Source of the DNA: Paraburkholderia sp. Ac-20340
GTDB lineage: Bacteria; Pseudomonadota; Gammaproteobacteria; Burkholderiales; Burkholderiaceae
Direction: 5' to 3'
DNA length: 64,000 nucleotides
Assembly: GCF_017104965.1 (NCBI RefSeq)
Contig: NZ_JAAGPR010000025.1
Coordinates: forward strand, 1-64,000
This document shows, one piece after another, positions 50,551 to 59,449 of the stretch. Position 1 is the stretch's first letter, and every line of letters starts with the position of its first letter. Below the pieces are notes generated by a model. The model saw only the letters and a list, made by a program, of their open reading frames with translations, made no database searches and was not told where the DNA came from. A program made the translations under genes and the position numbers.

Positions 50551-51999
50551 ATGAACCGCAGGTTGATTGCCGCATTGCTTATGGCTTTTGCCGGTACAAC
50601 GGGATATGCAAAAGACAGCACGAACGGCTACACGTTCGTGCACGGCTATCCCACAGCGCAAACCTCAGAGCGTGCGCGTGCCGACGAAGCGCAGCAACGC
50701 GCGGTGATCGCCTATCGGTTCTGGTATCCGACGGTTTCGCTGGAAGGTATCTTCAACGGCAATCGCACGGCCGGCATCCAGGACGGCAAGCAATGGGGCA
50801 TCGCGGCAGCGGGCCCGAGGCAAGTGGGCTTCACGCTGAATTCGGATACGCCTTACGGTTCGGCGGTGCTGGATCTCTCGCAAGGCCCGATCGAGATCGA
50901 CTTGCCGCCAGGGCCGTATATCGGCCTTGTCGACGATCATAACCAGGGCTGGGTGGCGGATCTCGGCCTGCCCGGTCCCGATGCGGGCAAAGGCGGCAAG
51001 CACCTGATCGTGCCGCCGGGATGGAAAGGCACGGCGCCGGATGGCTATTACGTGGGCCGCTCCACGACGCTGCAGAATCTGCTGGCCGTGCGCGCGCTGC
51101 CGGCCGGCGGCGATATTCCGAAGGCGATGGACGCGCTACGCGCCGTCAAGATCCAGCGTTGGTCCGAGAGCGGCGCCGTTGGCCCGGCACTCGAAGCGGT
51201 GGACACGACGAAAGTGGCAATGGACAGTTCCTCGCTACGCTGGGAGGACAACCTCCAGTTCTGGCAGGAACTGGACAAGATCATCCAGCAAGAGCCGCTC
51301 AATCCCTCCTTTCTGCCGATGTACGGGCTACTCGCCGAACTTGGCATCGAGAAAGGCAAGCCCTTCCATCCCGACGAAAAACAAAAGGCTCTGCTCGATC
51401 GCGCCGCGCGTATGGGCCGCGACCAGATGCTGGTTTCCGCATTCGACAGCAATCGGCAAGACCTGAAACCGTGGCCCGACCGTCATTGGGAGTGGATTGG
51501 CCTCGTGCCGGGCAGCGTGCAGTTCGAGACGCCTGGCGGGATCGATCTGGACGCGCGCGACCGCTGGTTTGCGCAGGCCATCGTCACTTCGCCTGCCATG
51601 TTCCGGCGTGATCCGGGCGCGGGTTCGCTCTACTGGCTGGGCGCGCGCGACGCCGCAGGGGCGTGGCTCGATGGCGGCAAGCACTACACGCTGGTGATTC
51701 CGCAACCGGTGCCGGGCAAGCTTTTCTGGTCCGTGACCGCCTACGACGCCGCGACCCGCTCGCAGGTGCAAACCGATCAGGACAAAGCCGCGCTGCGCTC
51801 GCTGTTCGAGTTGAAGGATATCGACCAGAGCAAACCGGTGACGCTGTATTTCGGCCCGACGGCGCCCAAGGGGCAGGAAGGCCACTGGATCAAGACCGTG
51901 CCTGGCCGTGGCTGGTTCGCCTATATCCGCATCTATGGCCCGGAGGCCGCGGCGTTCGACAAGAGCTGGAAGCCCGGCGACTTTACGCCGACGAAATAA
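50551..51999 (+). CDS. DUF1254/DUF1214 secreted protein
   Basis: A 482-aa protein with a signal peptide (MNRRLIAALLMAFAGTTGYA, cleavage after residue 20). DUF1254 spans about residues 50-180 (FWYPTVSLEGIFNGN, NSDTPYGSAVLDLSQGP). DUF1214 lies at about 360-475 (YWLGARDAAGAWLDGGKHYT, GRGWFAYIRIYGPEAAAFDK). The pair of domains occurs widely in proteobacterial envelope proteins; the function is not established. The ATG has AGGAG seven bases upstream. The next gene encodes an outer-membrane protein of the aromatic-pathway SphA/MetA type, 145 bases downstream, so an envelope role in handling a hydrophobic compound is possible. Confidence 0.88.
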   Translation: MNRRLIAALLMAFAGTTGYAKDSTNGYTFVHGYPTAQTSERARADEAQQRAVIAYRFWYPTVSLEGIFNGNRTAGIQDGKQWGIAAAGPRQVGFTLNSDTPYGSAVLDLSQGPIEIDLPPGPYIGLVDDHNQGWVADLGLPGPDAGKGGKHLIVPPGWKGTAPDGYYVGRSTTLQNLLAVRALPAGGDIPKAMDALRAVKIQRWSESGAVGPALEAVDTTKVAMDSSSLRWEDNLQFWQELDKIIQQEPLNPSFLPMYGLLAELGIEKGKPFHPDEKQKALLDRAARMGRDQMLVSAFDSNRQDLKPWPDRHWEWIGLVPGSVQFETPGGIDLDARDRWFAQAIVTSPAMFRRDPGAGSLYWLGARDAAGAWLDGGKHYTLVIPQPVPGKLFWSVTAYDAATRSQVQTDQDKAALRSLFELKDIDQSKPVTLYFGPTAPKGQEGHWIKTVPGRGWFAYIRIYGPEAAAFDKSWKPGDFTPTK

Positions 52000-52144
52000 G
52001 CGAAGCCGGTAACACGCCGATCGCGCTGCCTGACGCGACACCACGCCGTCGACCGTAGCTGGCGTGTGCCGGACATCACACAGGCGAACCGAACGGCGCA
52101 GGTTCATCGACACGATCACGCTGGATACCAACAGGATGACCACC

Positions 52145-53095
52145 ATGCAAGCGCGCAGAATGTCGACAACGCTGCTGGCCGCAATCGCGTGTTCAGGCAC
52201 GTTTGGCGTTTCCTTGAACGCTGCGGCCACCGAAAGCGGCATTGGCCGCCCGATCACCGGCATGCAGATCTCGCCTTATGCGGGCGTGGTGCCGCCCACA
52301 TCGGACTGGATCATTTCGCTCAATACGATCTACTACGAAGGTTCGGTCGGCGCGAGTAAAACCCTGCCGATTGCGGGACGCGTTACTGCGGGGCTCGACT
52401 ACACGATCTCGTACACACTGATCAATGCGGTTAAAACGTGGGGAATCACGGCGGGTGGCTGGAACTTCGCCACCTCGTTCGGCGTGCCGCTGCAATACAC
52501 CGACATCTCATCGTTTCATGGTGTTTTGCCGAACGACCACGGCACGCAATTCGCCGATGTGTTCTTCTCGCCTGTCGTGGCGGGCTACCATCTGACGAAG
52601 ATCGATCACATCGCGCTGAGCGTGCAGATTTACGCGCCCACCGGCGCCTACAATGCCAATCGCCTCGCCAACGCCGGTCAGAATACCTGGACTTTCACGC
52701 CCACGATTGCGTACACCCATATTTTCCCGGCCGAGAATATCGAGTTTTCGCTGAATTACGGCCTCGAATTCTATACGCCGAATAACGACACGCATTATCA
52801 CAATGCGCCGGTCAGCGTGCTGGACGTGCTGGCGCTCAAGCGCTTCGCGGGCGGTTGGGGCGCCGGCATCATCGGCGGCTATATCCAGCAGGTGGGCAAC
52901 GATACAGGCGGGATCGCACAATTGACGGGCGGCTCGCAGGGCCACGCCGTCGGGATTGGCCCGATGCTCACATGGAATGGAAAAATCGACAAGACACCGG
53001 TAGGCGCAACGCTGCGCTGGGTGAATGAGTTTAGCGCGAGCAATCGTCCGAAAGGCAATGCCGTCGAATTGACCATCAATGCAACGTTTCAATAA
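52145..53095 (+). CDS. SphA/MetA-type outer-membrane protein (phenol degradation MetA family)
   Basis: A 316-aa predicted beta-barrel of the MetA-pathway/SphA family (Pfam Phenol_MetA_deg). The signal peptide ends near LNAAATES at about residue 30. Alternating strands such as WIISLNTIYYEGSVGASKTL and VVAGYHLTKIDHIALSVQIY cover the rest, and it ends in TINATFQ. Members often sit in aromatic or hydrophobic compound pathways and are thought to aid outer-membrane passage. The ATG at 52145 is preferred over one at 52136 because ACAGGATGACCACC gives AGGA at good distance. It follows the DUF1254 gene. Confidence 0.85.
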   Translation: MQARRMSTTLLAAIACSGTFGVSLNAAATESGIGRPITGMQISPYAGVVPPTSDWIISLNTIYYEGSVGASKTLPIAGRVTAGLDYTISYTLINAVKTWGITAGGWNFATSFGVPLQYTDISSFHGVLPNDHGTQFADVFFSPVVAGYHLTKIDHIALSVQIYAPTGAYNANRLANAGQNTWTFTPTIAYTHIFPAENIEFSLNYGLEFYTPNNDTHYHNAPVSVLDVLALKRFAGGWGAGIIGGYIQQVGNDTGGIAQLTGGSQGHAVGIGPMLTWNGKIDKTPVGATLRWVNEFSASNRPKGNAVELTINATFQ

Positions 53096-53131
53096 GCACG
53101 CGCGAACACTCGGCCTGCTCAAGGGGCATTC

Positions 53132-53491
53132 ATGCGAGCTGTCGCACACGCTGCTGCACAGGCGCTATTCGACCGGGGCGGGCTGAAAGCCGCGTTCGAG
53201 CATGTGCGCAATCTGGTGATTGCAACCGTGCTGGTTGCAGCGGGTTTTGAATCCGTCAAACGCTTCGACTTCATGAACTCGCCGAGCTGGTCGAATCCGC
53301 GTTTTGCGGGCTATATCGTCGCGGGCGTTGGTTGCGTGCTCATCGTTCTCAATCTGATCGATGGCTTGCGACAATTGTCCAGGCTGCGATGGCACTTCGC
53401 ATTGCAGGCGGCACTGACTGTTGCGTATGTGCTTTTTTCTTTGCGCATGGTGCAATTGATCATCGACTTTCGCACGCACACCTGCCCGTAG
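53132..53491 (+). CDS. Small membrane protein of unknown function
   Basis: A 119-aa protein with three likely membrane segments, at about residues 28-43 (LVIATVLVAAGFESV), 58-77 (FAGYIVAGVGCVLIVLNLID) and 88-112 (HFALQAALTVAYVLFSLRMV). I do not recognise a family. The ATG has AAGGGG about eight bases upstream. It lies 36 bases after the SphA-type gene and in the same direction, so it is probably the third gene of the DUF1254 operon. Confidence 0.7.
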   Translation: MRAVAHAAAQALFDRGGLKAAFEHVRNLVIATVLVAAGFESVKRFDFMNSPSWSNPRFAGYIVAGVGCVLIVLNLIDGLRQLSRLRWHFALQAALTVAYVLFSLRMVQLIIDFRTHTCP

Positions 53492-53563
53492 CGCAACGCG
53501 CGTGCCCTTCCGTCTCGTGATAGCGTAGCGATCTTCGCCTTTCGCCCCGAAGCATCGCGCTCT

Positions 53564-54391
53564 ATGACCCAAGCCGCGCCCCCGATTCTCGACGACGCGC
53601 CCGGACGTGGCCGCTCGCTCGCGCGCCGCTATCCGCGTGGCCTGCATATCGAGCCGCATTCGCACACCTGGGCGCAGGTCTTGTATGCGGTCTCTGGCGT
53701 GATGTGGGTCGAGGCCGGCAGCGAAGCACTGGTCGTGCCGCCGCAGCGCGCGGTCTGGTTGCCGCCAGGCACCCCGCACGCCATCCACATGATGAGCGAA
53801 GTGGAAATGCGCAATCTCTATCTGCACGAACGCGATATTGCGCATCTGAGTACGCGCAGCGAAGTGTTCCAGATCGATGGTCTGTTGCGCGAATTGATCC
53901 GTACCATCGCCGAACACGAAGCCGAACGCGACGATGCCTGGCTCGCCACCGCATCGCATCTCGCGGCGATGGAACTCGCGCATGCGCGGCGCTCGTCGCT
54001 GCGCATTCCGTTGCCCGATGCCGTGGGGACCGCGGGTTCGGGAGACCGGCGACTCGCCATGCTGTGCCGGGCCGTGATCGACCATCCGTCGAATGAGATT
54101 GCCTTCGAGCAACACGCGGCGTCGGTGGGCGCAAGCGTGCGCACGCTTGCGCGACTCTTCACGCGGGAACTGGGTCTGGGCTTCGCGCAATGGCGACGCC
54201 AGGTGCAACTGGCGATTGCGGTTTCGCGGCTTGCAGAAGGGCAATCCGTGAGCGCGGTTGCCCGATCGCTTGGTTATGTGCCCAGTAGTTTCAGCGATAT
54301 GTTTCGCCGCGAATTAGGCGTGCCGCCCAGCGAATATCGGCCTGCGGATACGCTTGGACAAACGCCGCCCGATAACAATGCAATGCGTTAA
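53564..54391 (+). CDS. AraC-family regulator with N-terminal cupin
   Basis: A 275-aa regulator of the NimR-like AraC branch. The N-terminal cupin carries GLHIEPHSHTWAQVLYAVSG and VWLPPGTPHAIHM. The C-terminal DNA-binding domain spans about residues 165-260 (FEQHAASVGASVRTLARLF; VSAVARSLGYVPSSFSDMFR). It lies 72 bases after the small membrane protein on the same strand. It may regulate the DUF1254 operon or a multidrug exporter elsewhere, as NimR-like proteins often do. No operator is evident. Confidence 0.9.
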   Translation: MTQAAPPILDDAPGRGRSLARRYPRGLHIEPHSHTWAQVLYAVSGVMWVEAGSEALVVPPQRAVWLPPGTPHAIHMMSEVEMRNLYLHERDIAHLSTRSEVFQIDGLLRELIRTIAEHEAERDDAWLATASHLAAMELAHARRSSLRIPLPDAVGTAGSGDRRLAMLCRAVIDHPSNEIAFEQHAASVGASVRTLARLFTRELGLGFAQWRRQVQLAIAVSRLAEGQSVSAVARSLGYVPSSFSDMFRRELGVPPSEYRPADTLGQTPPDNNAMR

Positions 54392-54403
54392 TCGGCAAAT
54401 GAC

Positions 54404-55381
54404 TCAATGCGACGAAACAAACACCGCGTCGTCAAACGGCTCGGGAATCGCGAAGCTTTCTCGCATGCGGCGCGTTTCCGCCGCCGGCGTCAAACCGAAC
54501 AAGCGCTTGAATTCGCGGCTGAATTGCGATGCACTCGTGTAACCCACGGCGTGACAGGCCGCCTCCGCAGTCAGATCCTGCCGCACCATCAACAGCCGCG
54601 CCTGATGCAAACGCGTGGATTTCACATACTGCATCGGCGAGATCTGCGTGACTGCCTTGAAGTGGCTATGGAAACTCGGCATGCTCATACCCGCTTCGTC
54701 CGCTAGCTGCATCACATCCAGCGCCTGCGCATAGTTCGCATGAATCAGGCGCAGCGAGCGGCCGATGCGGCCAAACTGCCCTTTCATCGCCAGCGCCTCG
54801 CGCATCGCGCTGCCCTGCGCGCCGGTGAGCACGCGAAAATACAGTTCGCGCAACAATCCCGGCCCCAACACCGCCGCTTCGAGCGGCCGATGCATGGCCT
54901 CCAGAAAGCGCAACACGGACGCCTGCATGGCATCGTCCATGGGCGTCGACATCATGCTTTGCGGCGCCTGCACGTGCTCCGCAACGCCTTCGCGATCGAT
55001 CTGCGCCGCGAGTTCGGCAGCAAGCGCAAAATCCAGATGCAGATAAAGCGCGAGCAACGGGCGCTGCGCGCTGGCCTCGGTTTCCATGCTGAACGGCACC
55101 GGCACCGAGACGGCGAGGTAATGATCCTCGTCGTAGAGATAGAGCTGATCGCCGAAATAGCCGCGCTTGCTGCCCTGACACACGATCACGATGCCCGGGT
55201 CGTAAAGCACCGGCGTCATCGACAAGGGCCGGTTCGAGCGCAGGATACGCACGCCCGGCAGCGGCGTGAGGTTGTAGCCCTCGTCCGGCGCCAGCGCGCG
55301 CAGTAGCGCAATCGTGCGCTTGCGATTGCGATTGGGCTGCGCCCGCTCGGCTTCGAGGGGAACGGCTTGTTTCTTGATCAT
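54404..55381 (-). CDS. AraC-family regulator divergent from a short-chain dehydrogenase
   Basis: A 325-aa regulator with the AraC_N domain (PVLYDPGIVIVCQGSKRGYF, DEDHYLAVSVPVPFSMETEA) in residues 40-190. The C-terminal pair of helix-turn-helix units spans about 215-310 (LDVMQLADEAGMSMPSFHSH, AACHAVGYTSASQFSREFKR). In the best-known arrangement, members are divergent from a single oxidoreductase gene, exactly as here. The ATG at 55381 (MIKKQAVPLE) is preferred over an in-frame TTG four codons upstream. The 93-bp AT-rich gap to the dehydrogenase gene should contain its operator. Confidence 0.92.
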   Translation of the reverse strand: MIKKQAVPLEAERAQPNRNRKRTIALLRALAPDEGYNLTPLPGVRILRSNRPLSMTPVLYDPGIVIVCQGSKRGYFGDQLYLYDEDHYLAVSVPVPFSMETEASAQRPLLALYLHLDFALAAELAAQIDREGVAEHVQAPQSMMSTPMDDAMQASVLRFLEAMHRPLEAAVLGPGLLRELYFRVLTGAQGSAMREALAMKGQFGRIGRSLRLIHANYAQALDVMQLADEAGMSMPSFHSHFKAVTQISPMQYVKSTRLHQARLLMVRQDLTAEAACHAVGYTSASQFSREFKRLFGLTPAAETRRMRESFAIPEPFDDAVFVSSH

Positions 55382-55474
55382 AGTTTTAGGCAATATAAAT
55401 CCGGTAATTTGGCTTATTTTGCCCTGTTCCTGAGACTAGTATGGTGTTTCTGACATCATTCGAGCGAGGCTCTC

Positions 55475-56320
55475 ATGGCATCCAGCAAGATTCTACTGAT
55501 CACGGGCGTTAGCAGCGGCTTTGGGCGAGCGCTCGCGCAAGAGGCGTTAGCGGCCGGTCACACCGTAATCGGCACGGTACGCAGCGAAGAAGCGAAGCGC
55601 GATTTCGAGGCCCTATCCACGCAAGCCGCTTTCGCTCGCGTGCTGGATGTGACCGATTTCGATGCGATCGATGGCGTTGTCGCCGGGATCGAAGCGACTG
55701 TCGGCCCGGTCGATGTGCTCGTCAATAATGCCGGCTACGGCCATGAAGGCGTGATGGAAGAATCGCCCTTGTCCGAGATGCGCAGGCAGTTCGATGTGAA
55801 TGTATTTGGCGCCGTCGCCATGATGAAAGCCGTGTTGCCTTTCATGCGCGAGCGCAGGCGCGGCCACATTCTGAATATCACGTCGATGGGTGGCTATATC
55901 ACCATGCCTGGGATTACTTACTACTGTGGCAGCAAATTTGCGCTGGAGGGAATCTCTGAAGCATTGGGCAAAGAGGTCAAGCCGTTTGGCATCGCCGTAA
56001 CGGCTGTGGCGCCGGGCTCGTTTCGCACCGATTGGGCCGGACGCTCGATGGCGCGCACGCCGCGCTCGATAGCGGATTACGACGCCCTCTTCGATCCCAT
56101 TCGCCAGGCCCGCGAAGAGAAAAGCGGCAAGCAACTGGGCGATCCGCAAAAGGCCGCGCAGGCGATGCTCGCGGCAATTGATGCAGAAAACCCGCCCGCG
56201 CATCTGCTGCTGGGCAGCGATGCGCTTGGGCTGGTGCGAAGCAAATTGTCGGCGCTAGATGAGGAAATTCGCACGTGGGAAGCGCTAACGGTTTCAACCG
56301 ACAACCCGGTCAAAGCCTGA
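55475..56320 (+). CDS. Short-chain dehydrogenase/reductase
   Basis: A 281-aa classical SDR. Motifs present are the nucleotide-binding TGVSSGFG (10-17), NNAG in DVLVNNAGYGHEG, the catalytic Ser in LNITSMGG, and YCGSK as YxxxK. The sequence around FRTDWAGRSM fits the oxidoreductase subgroup that uses NADP, and the absence of an acidic residue at the end of strand 2 (GTVRSEEA, with Arg) agrees. The substrate is unknown. It is controlled by the divergent AraC gene. Its 3' end overlaps the convergent metallophosphoesterase by 11 bases. Confidence 0.92.
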   Translation: MASSKILLITGVSSGFGRALAQEALAAGHTVIGTVRSEEAKRDFEALSTQAAFARVLDVTDFDAIDGVVAGIEATVGPVDVLVNNAGYGHEGVMEESPLSEMRRQFDVNVFGAVAMMKAVLPFMRERRRGHILNITSMGGYITMPGITYYCGSKFALEGISEALGKEVKPFGIAVTAVAPGSFRTDWAGRSMARTPRSIADYDALFDPIRQAREEKSGKQLGDPQKAAQAMLAAIDAENPPAHLLLGSDALGLVRSKLSALDEEIRTWEALTVSTDNPVKA

Positions 56321-57098
56321 CGACGCAATGTGGATCGAAGGCCCGGTTTTCCCACTGCAATTCAGCCGGGCTTTGCGCCGATGCCAGATTCAACGGATAG
56401 CCGCGCGGATTCGCCATCACGCGCGCGCCGCCCGACCGGTAATCGAACGAGTCATGCACGTGGCCGTGAATCCACAGATCCGCAAAAGGCAGCAGATGAC
56501 GTAGATCGCTTAGAAAGCCGGCATTGACCGGATGATCGCGAAAGCGCTCGTGCACGGACTCGGGCGAAACGCCATGGTGCGTGATCACCACCGTCTTGCC
56601 GCGATACGGCGTCGCCAGTTCCTTCACAAGCCACTGGACTGCACCGCGGTGTTCGGCCAAGGCCTCTTCCGGGCCAAACGAGCCGCCGTCTTCACGCCGT
56701 ATCGCCTGATGATCCGACATCGCTTCGCGTGCGTATTCCATACTCGTGACGCTATCGCCATAAAGCGCGTAATCGGTCCACAAACAGCAGCCCAGAAAAC
56801 GCACACCATCGAGTTCAATGGAACGGCGCTCGAGGTAATGAACATTCGTCCCTTGCGCGCGCCTGGCGATACCGTCCACGGTTTGGCGATAGCCCGAACC
56901 ATAGGCCTCGTGATTGCCGCTCACGTAAATCACGGGCACGGGCCAGTCGGCGAATCGATCGACGCCCGCCGCGCCCAGATCAATATCGCCAGCGAGAATC
57001 AGCAGGTCGGCGCCCGGCGCAATGTCGAGCGGGGCACAATCGGGAAACTTCTTCTGCAACGCATCGAGATGAAGATCCGACGCAATCTGTACATGCAT
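56310..57098 (-). CDS. Calcineurin-like metallophosphoesterase
   Basis: A 262-aa metallophosphoesterase. All five family motifs are visible: SDLHLD (DxH), GDID (GDxxD-like), SGNHE, THHG and GHVHDS. Two metal ions would bind at these Asp, Asn and His residues. The substrate cannot be told from the sequence. It lies at the end of the hopanoid gene set, 41 bases after hpnL on the same strand, so it may be co-transcribed although it has no known hopanoid role. It overlaps the convergent SDR gene by 11 bases. Confidence 0.88.
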   Translation of the reverse strand: MHVQIASDLHLDALQKKFPDCAPLDIAPGADLLILAGDIDLGAAGVDRFADWPVPVIYVSGNHEAYGSGYRQTVDGIARRAQGTNVHYLERRSIELDGVRFLGCCLWTDYALYGDSVTSMEYAREAMSDHQAIRREDGGSFGPEEALAEHRGAVQWLVKELATPYRGKTVVITHHGVSPESVHERFRDHPVNAGFLSDLRHLLPFADLWIHGHVHDSFDYRSGGARVMANPRGYPLNLASAQSPAELQWENRAFDPHCVVRL

Positions 57099-57139
57099 AT
57101 CGTGTTGCCAAATTCTTGATGACGGGCCACTCGTCAGTT

Positions 57140-58144
57140 TCAGGCCCCATGACCCAGTTTCGCCTGCGTCTGGCGTTCGCGCGGCCCGCCATATTCAGCC
57201 AATTGCCATGCGATAAGGCCCGGTACATAAAACAGCAGATCGCGTATGCGACGCGCGCCGGCCAGCGCGAGGCACGTCAGCGCGTCGAAGCCAAAGATCG
57301 CTCCGATCAGCACAAAACCGCCTTCCTGCACGCCCAGACTCGCGGGCACCAGAAACGCAATGCTGCTGACAATCTGGATCAACGCTTCAATGACGCACGC
57401 CTGGGCGAATGTCGGCTCGGCGCCCAGCACGCGCAGCGCGAGCCAGATTTCGAGTGAAAAGCCAATGAATTGAATCGTTTGCCAGATGAATAAATAGCGC
57501 AGAACCGTCGCTTTGCGCCGCCATATTAACTTGACGGCCTGATCGATACGAACCGACTTTCCGACCAGTTCGACCAGTTTGCCGCTCGTCACCTGATTCA
57601 TCACGCGCGCCATACGCTCGAACGGCCGTGCATGCTGCACCAGCGCAAACAGCACCAGAACCGGCACGGCCGCGCTAATACTCCAGAGCAGCGTGCTGAT
57701 CGTATGCGCCGCGCCAGAATTCGACTGGTCGAGCACATACGCGCACGCGAGGAATGCAAACAGAAGCTGGCTGATCAACGTCAGTTGAATATCGACGACG
57801 AGACTTCCCAACGCACTCGCAGGACGCACGCCAAGACGATTGAGCAAGCGAAACGAGACGATTTCGCCGCCCACGCGCGCGACCGGCAGCAATCCATTCA
57901 CCGACTCGCGAATCCACACGATCTTGAGCATCGTCAGCAAGGACGGACGCTCAGCGGGACGGATCAGCGTGCGCCAATCCCACGCGTTCGCCCACATCGG
58001 CATGACGTGAACACAGGCGGCGAGCACGAGCCCGAAACCCGCATCGCGCATCAGGCGCCATGTCGTTTCCGGATGTTCGCGCCAGACAAGAAACGCGGCG
58101 ATGGCAAAACCGGCCAGCGCCGCAATACGACCAAGCTGCTTCAT
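57140..58144 (-). CDS. hpnL: HpnL-like hopanoid-associated integral membrane protein
   Basis: A 334-aa protein of the lysylphosphatidylglycerol synthase TM (UPF0104) family, with about eight membrane segments. WIRESVNGLLPVARVGGEIV and FLVPASLGVQEGGFVLIGAI are the family's two most conserved stretches. In hopanoid clusters this family is named HpnL and is thought to help move or place modified hopanoids. It follows hpnI by 36 bases on the same strand. The exact role is not established. Confidence 0.87.
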   Translation of the reverse strand: MKQLGRIAALAGFAIAAFLVWREHPETTWRLMRDAGFGLVLAACVHVMPMWANAWDWRTLIRPAERPSLLTMLKIVWIRESVNGLLPVARVGGEIVSFRLLNRLGVRPASALGSLVVDIQLTLISQLLFAFLACAYVLDQSNSGAAHTISTLLWSISAAVPVLVLFALVQHARPFERMARVMNQVTSGKLVELVGKSVRIDQAVKLIWRRKATVLRYLFIWQTIQFIGFSLEIWLALRVLGAEPTFAQACVIEALIQIVSSIAFLVPASLGVQEGGFVLIGAIFGFDALTCLALAGARRIRDLLFYVPGLIAWQLAEYGGPRERQTQAKLGHGA

Positions 58145-58180
58145 CAGTTACTTTCTCTTGCGTGAAATAGCCACTTCCGC

Positions 58181-59449
58181 TTATTCGTCATGGACGGGCG
58201 ACAGCATGCCGTTGCCATCCACGCTGAAACGAATGCCGCGCCAGACCACAGCGGACGAACAGAAACTCGCGATATACACCACAAACTGCAGCATGTCGCA
58301 GAGCGGCAGATTCCACAACCCGCGCGTGCGGTTCTGCGTGGCGCGATCGACTCTGAGGACCAGCAGCACACGCGCCAGCAGCGCGGATGCCGCTATGCAG
58401 CATGCCGCCACTGCCCCGCCTGAAAACACGATCGCCAGCAGAGCCAGAGGAAGCGGATGCATCAACACAGCGCCCAGATGACCGGCGCGATCAGCCGCGC
58501 GTATCGTGCGACTCCAGCGCAATTCATGCTTGAAGAACGCGGCGAACGTGTCTTCCACGCAGGCGTGCTGGACCACCATCGGCGGAATCGCCACCGTCGC
58601 GCCGTTGCGGCGCACCGCTTCACCGAGCGCGTGATCTTCGGCAAGATGATGGGCGAATTGCTGCAGGCCGCCAATTTCATTGAGCGTCTGCCGCGTCATC
58701 GCAATCGTCTGTCCAAAGCAGGGACGCGCACGGCCAATCGCCACGCCCGTAATCACGCCAGGCAGAAAATGATAGTTCGTGAGTGCCGCCCCAACGCGTG
58801 GCCAGAAACCCGGCGCACATAGACCGCGATAAATCGTGGTCACAAGACCCACGCCGGGTTCGTCGAGCGTGCCCACGATCTGCCGCAGATACGACCGGTC
58901 GACGCGCACGTCGCTATCCGCGAAGCACAAAATATCGTGGCTGGCGTGTTCGAGCATGTTGACGAGATTGGCGATCTTACGGTTCGGCCCATAAAGCCGG
59001 CCGTCCGCGACCACGGTGATTTTCGCTTCAGGATAACGCGCACGCAGCGCTTCGACGCTCTTGAGCGCCGCGTCGTTCGCATCGTGCACGCCAAAGAGAT
59101 ACTCGATTTCTCCTTCGTAATCCTGATTGAAAAACGATGCAATGTGTTCGCGCAATTCCCACTCGTCGCCATGCAGCGGCTTTACCAGCGTCACGCCGGG
59201 AAAGTGCTTCGGCACCTTGACGCTACGCGAAAAGAAGCGGCCAACCAGGAAACTCGCCACCACCGTATAGACAATGCCGATCGAAGCCGCAGCGCCCAGC
59301 AGCGCAGCAATCGTGTCGAGGAATACATGCTCGACCTGAGGTGAGGCCAGGTCCCCCAGCGCCGTGACCACCACAGCGCCGAGGAGGAAAACGAGTGCAA
59401 GCGCTCGTAGGTTCGCGGGAAAAATACCCTTGCGCGAGCCTTTCATCAT
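58181..59449 (-). CDS. hpnI: HpnI: hopanoid glycosyltransferase
   Basis: A 422-aa membrane-bound family 2 glycosyltransferase. Two N-terminal membrane segments are followed by the catalytic domain: VTLVKPLHGDEWELREHIAS, HDILCFADSDVRVDRSYLRQ (DxD) and HLAEDHALGEAVRR (ED motif). Two or three C-terminal membrane segments complete it. HpnI adds N-acetylglucosamine to bacteriohopanetetrol. The ATG overlaps the hpnJ stop as ATGA, so the two are coupled. The next step in the known pathway, deacetylation by HpnK, has no gene in the window. Confidence 0.93.
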   Translation of the reverse strand: MMKGSRKGIFPANLRALALVFLLGAVVVTALGDLASPQVEHVFLDTIAALLGAAASIGIVYTVVASFLVGRFFSRSVKVPKHFPGVTLVKPLHGDEWELREHIASFFNQDYEGEIEYLFGVHDANDAALKSVEALRARYPEAKITVVADGRLYGPNRKIANLVNMLEHASHDILCFADSDVRVDRSYLRQIVGTLDEPGVGLVTTIYRGLCAPGFWPRVGAALTNYHFLPGVITGVAIGRARPCFGQTIAMTRQTLNEIGGLQQFAHHLAEDHALGEAVRRNGATVAIPPMVVQHACVEDTFAAFFKHELRWSRTIRAADRAGHLGAVLMHPLPLALLAIVFSGGAVAACCIAASALLARVLLVLRVDRATQNRTRGLWNLPLCDMLQFVVYIASFCSSAVVWRGIRFSVDGNGMLSPVHDE

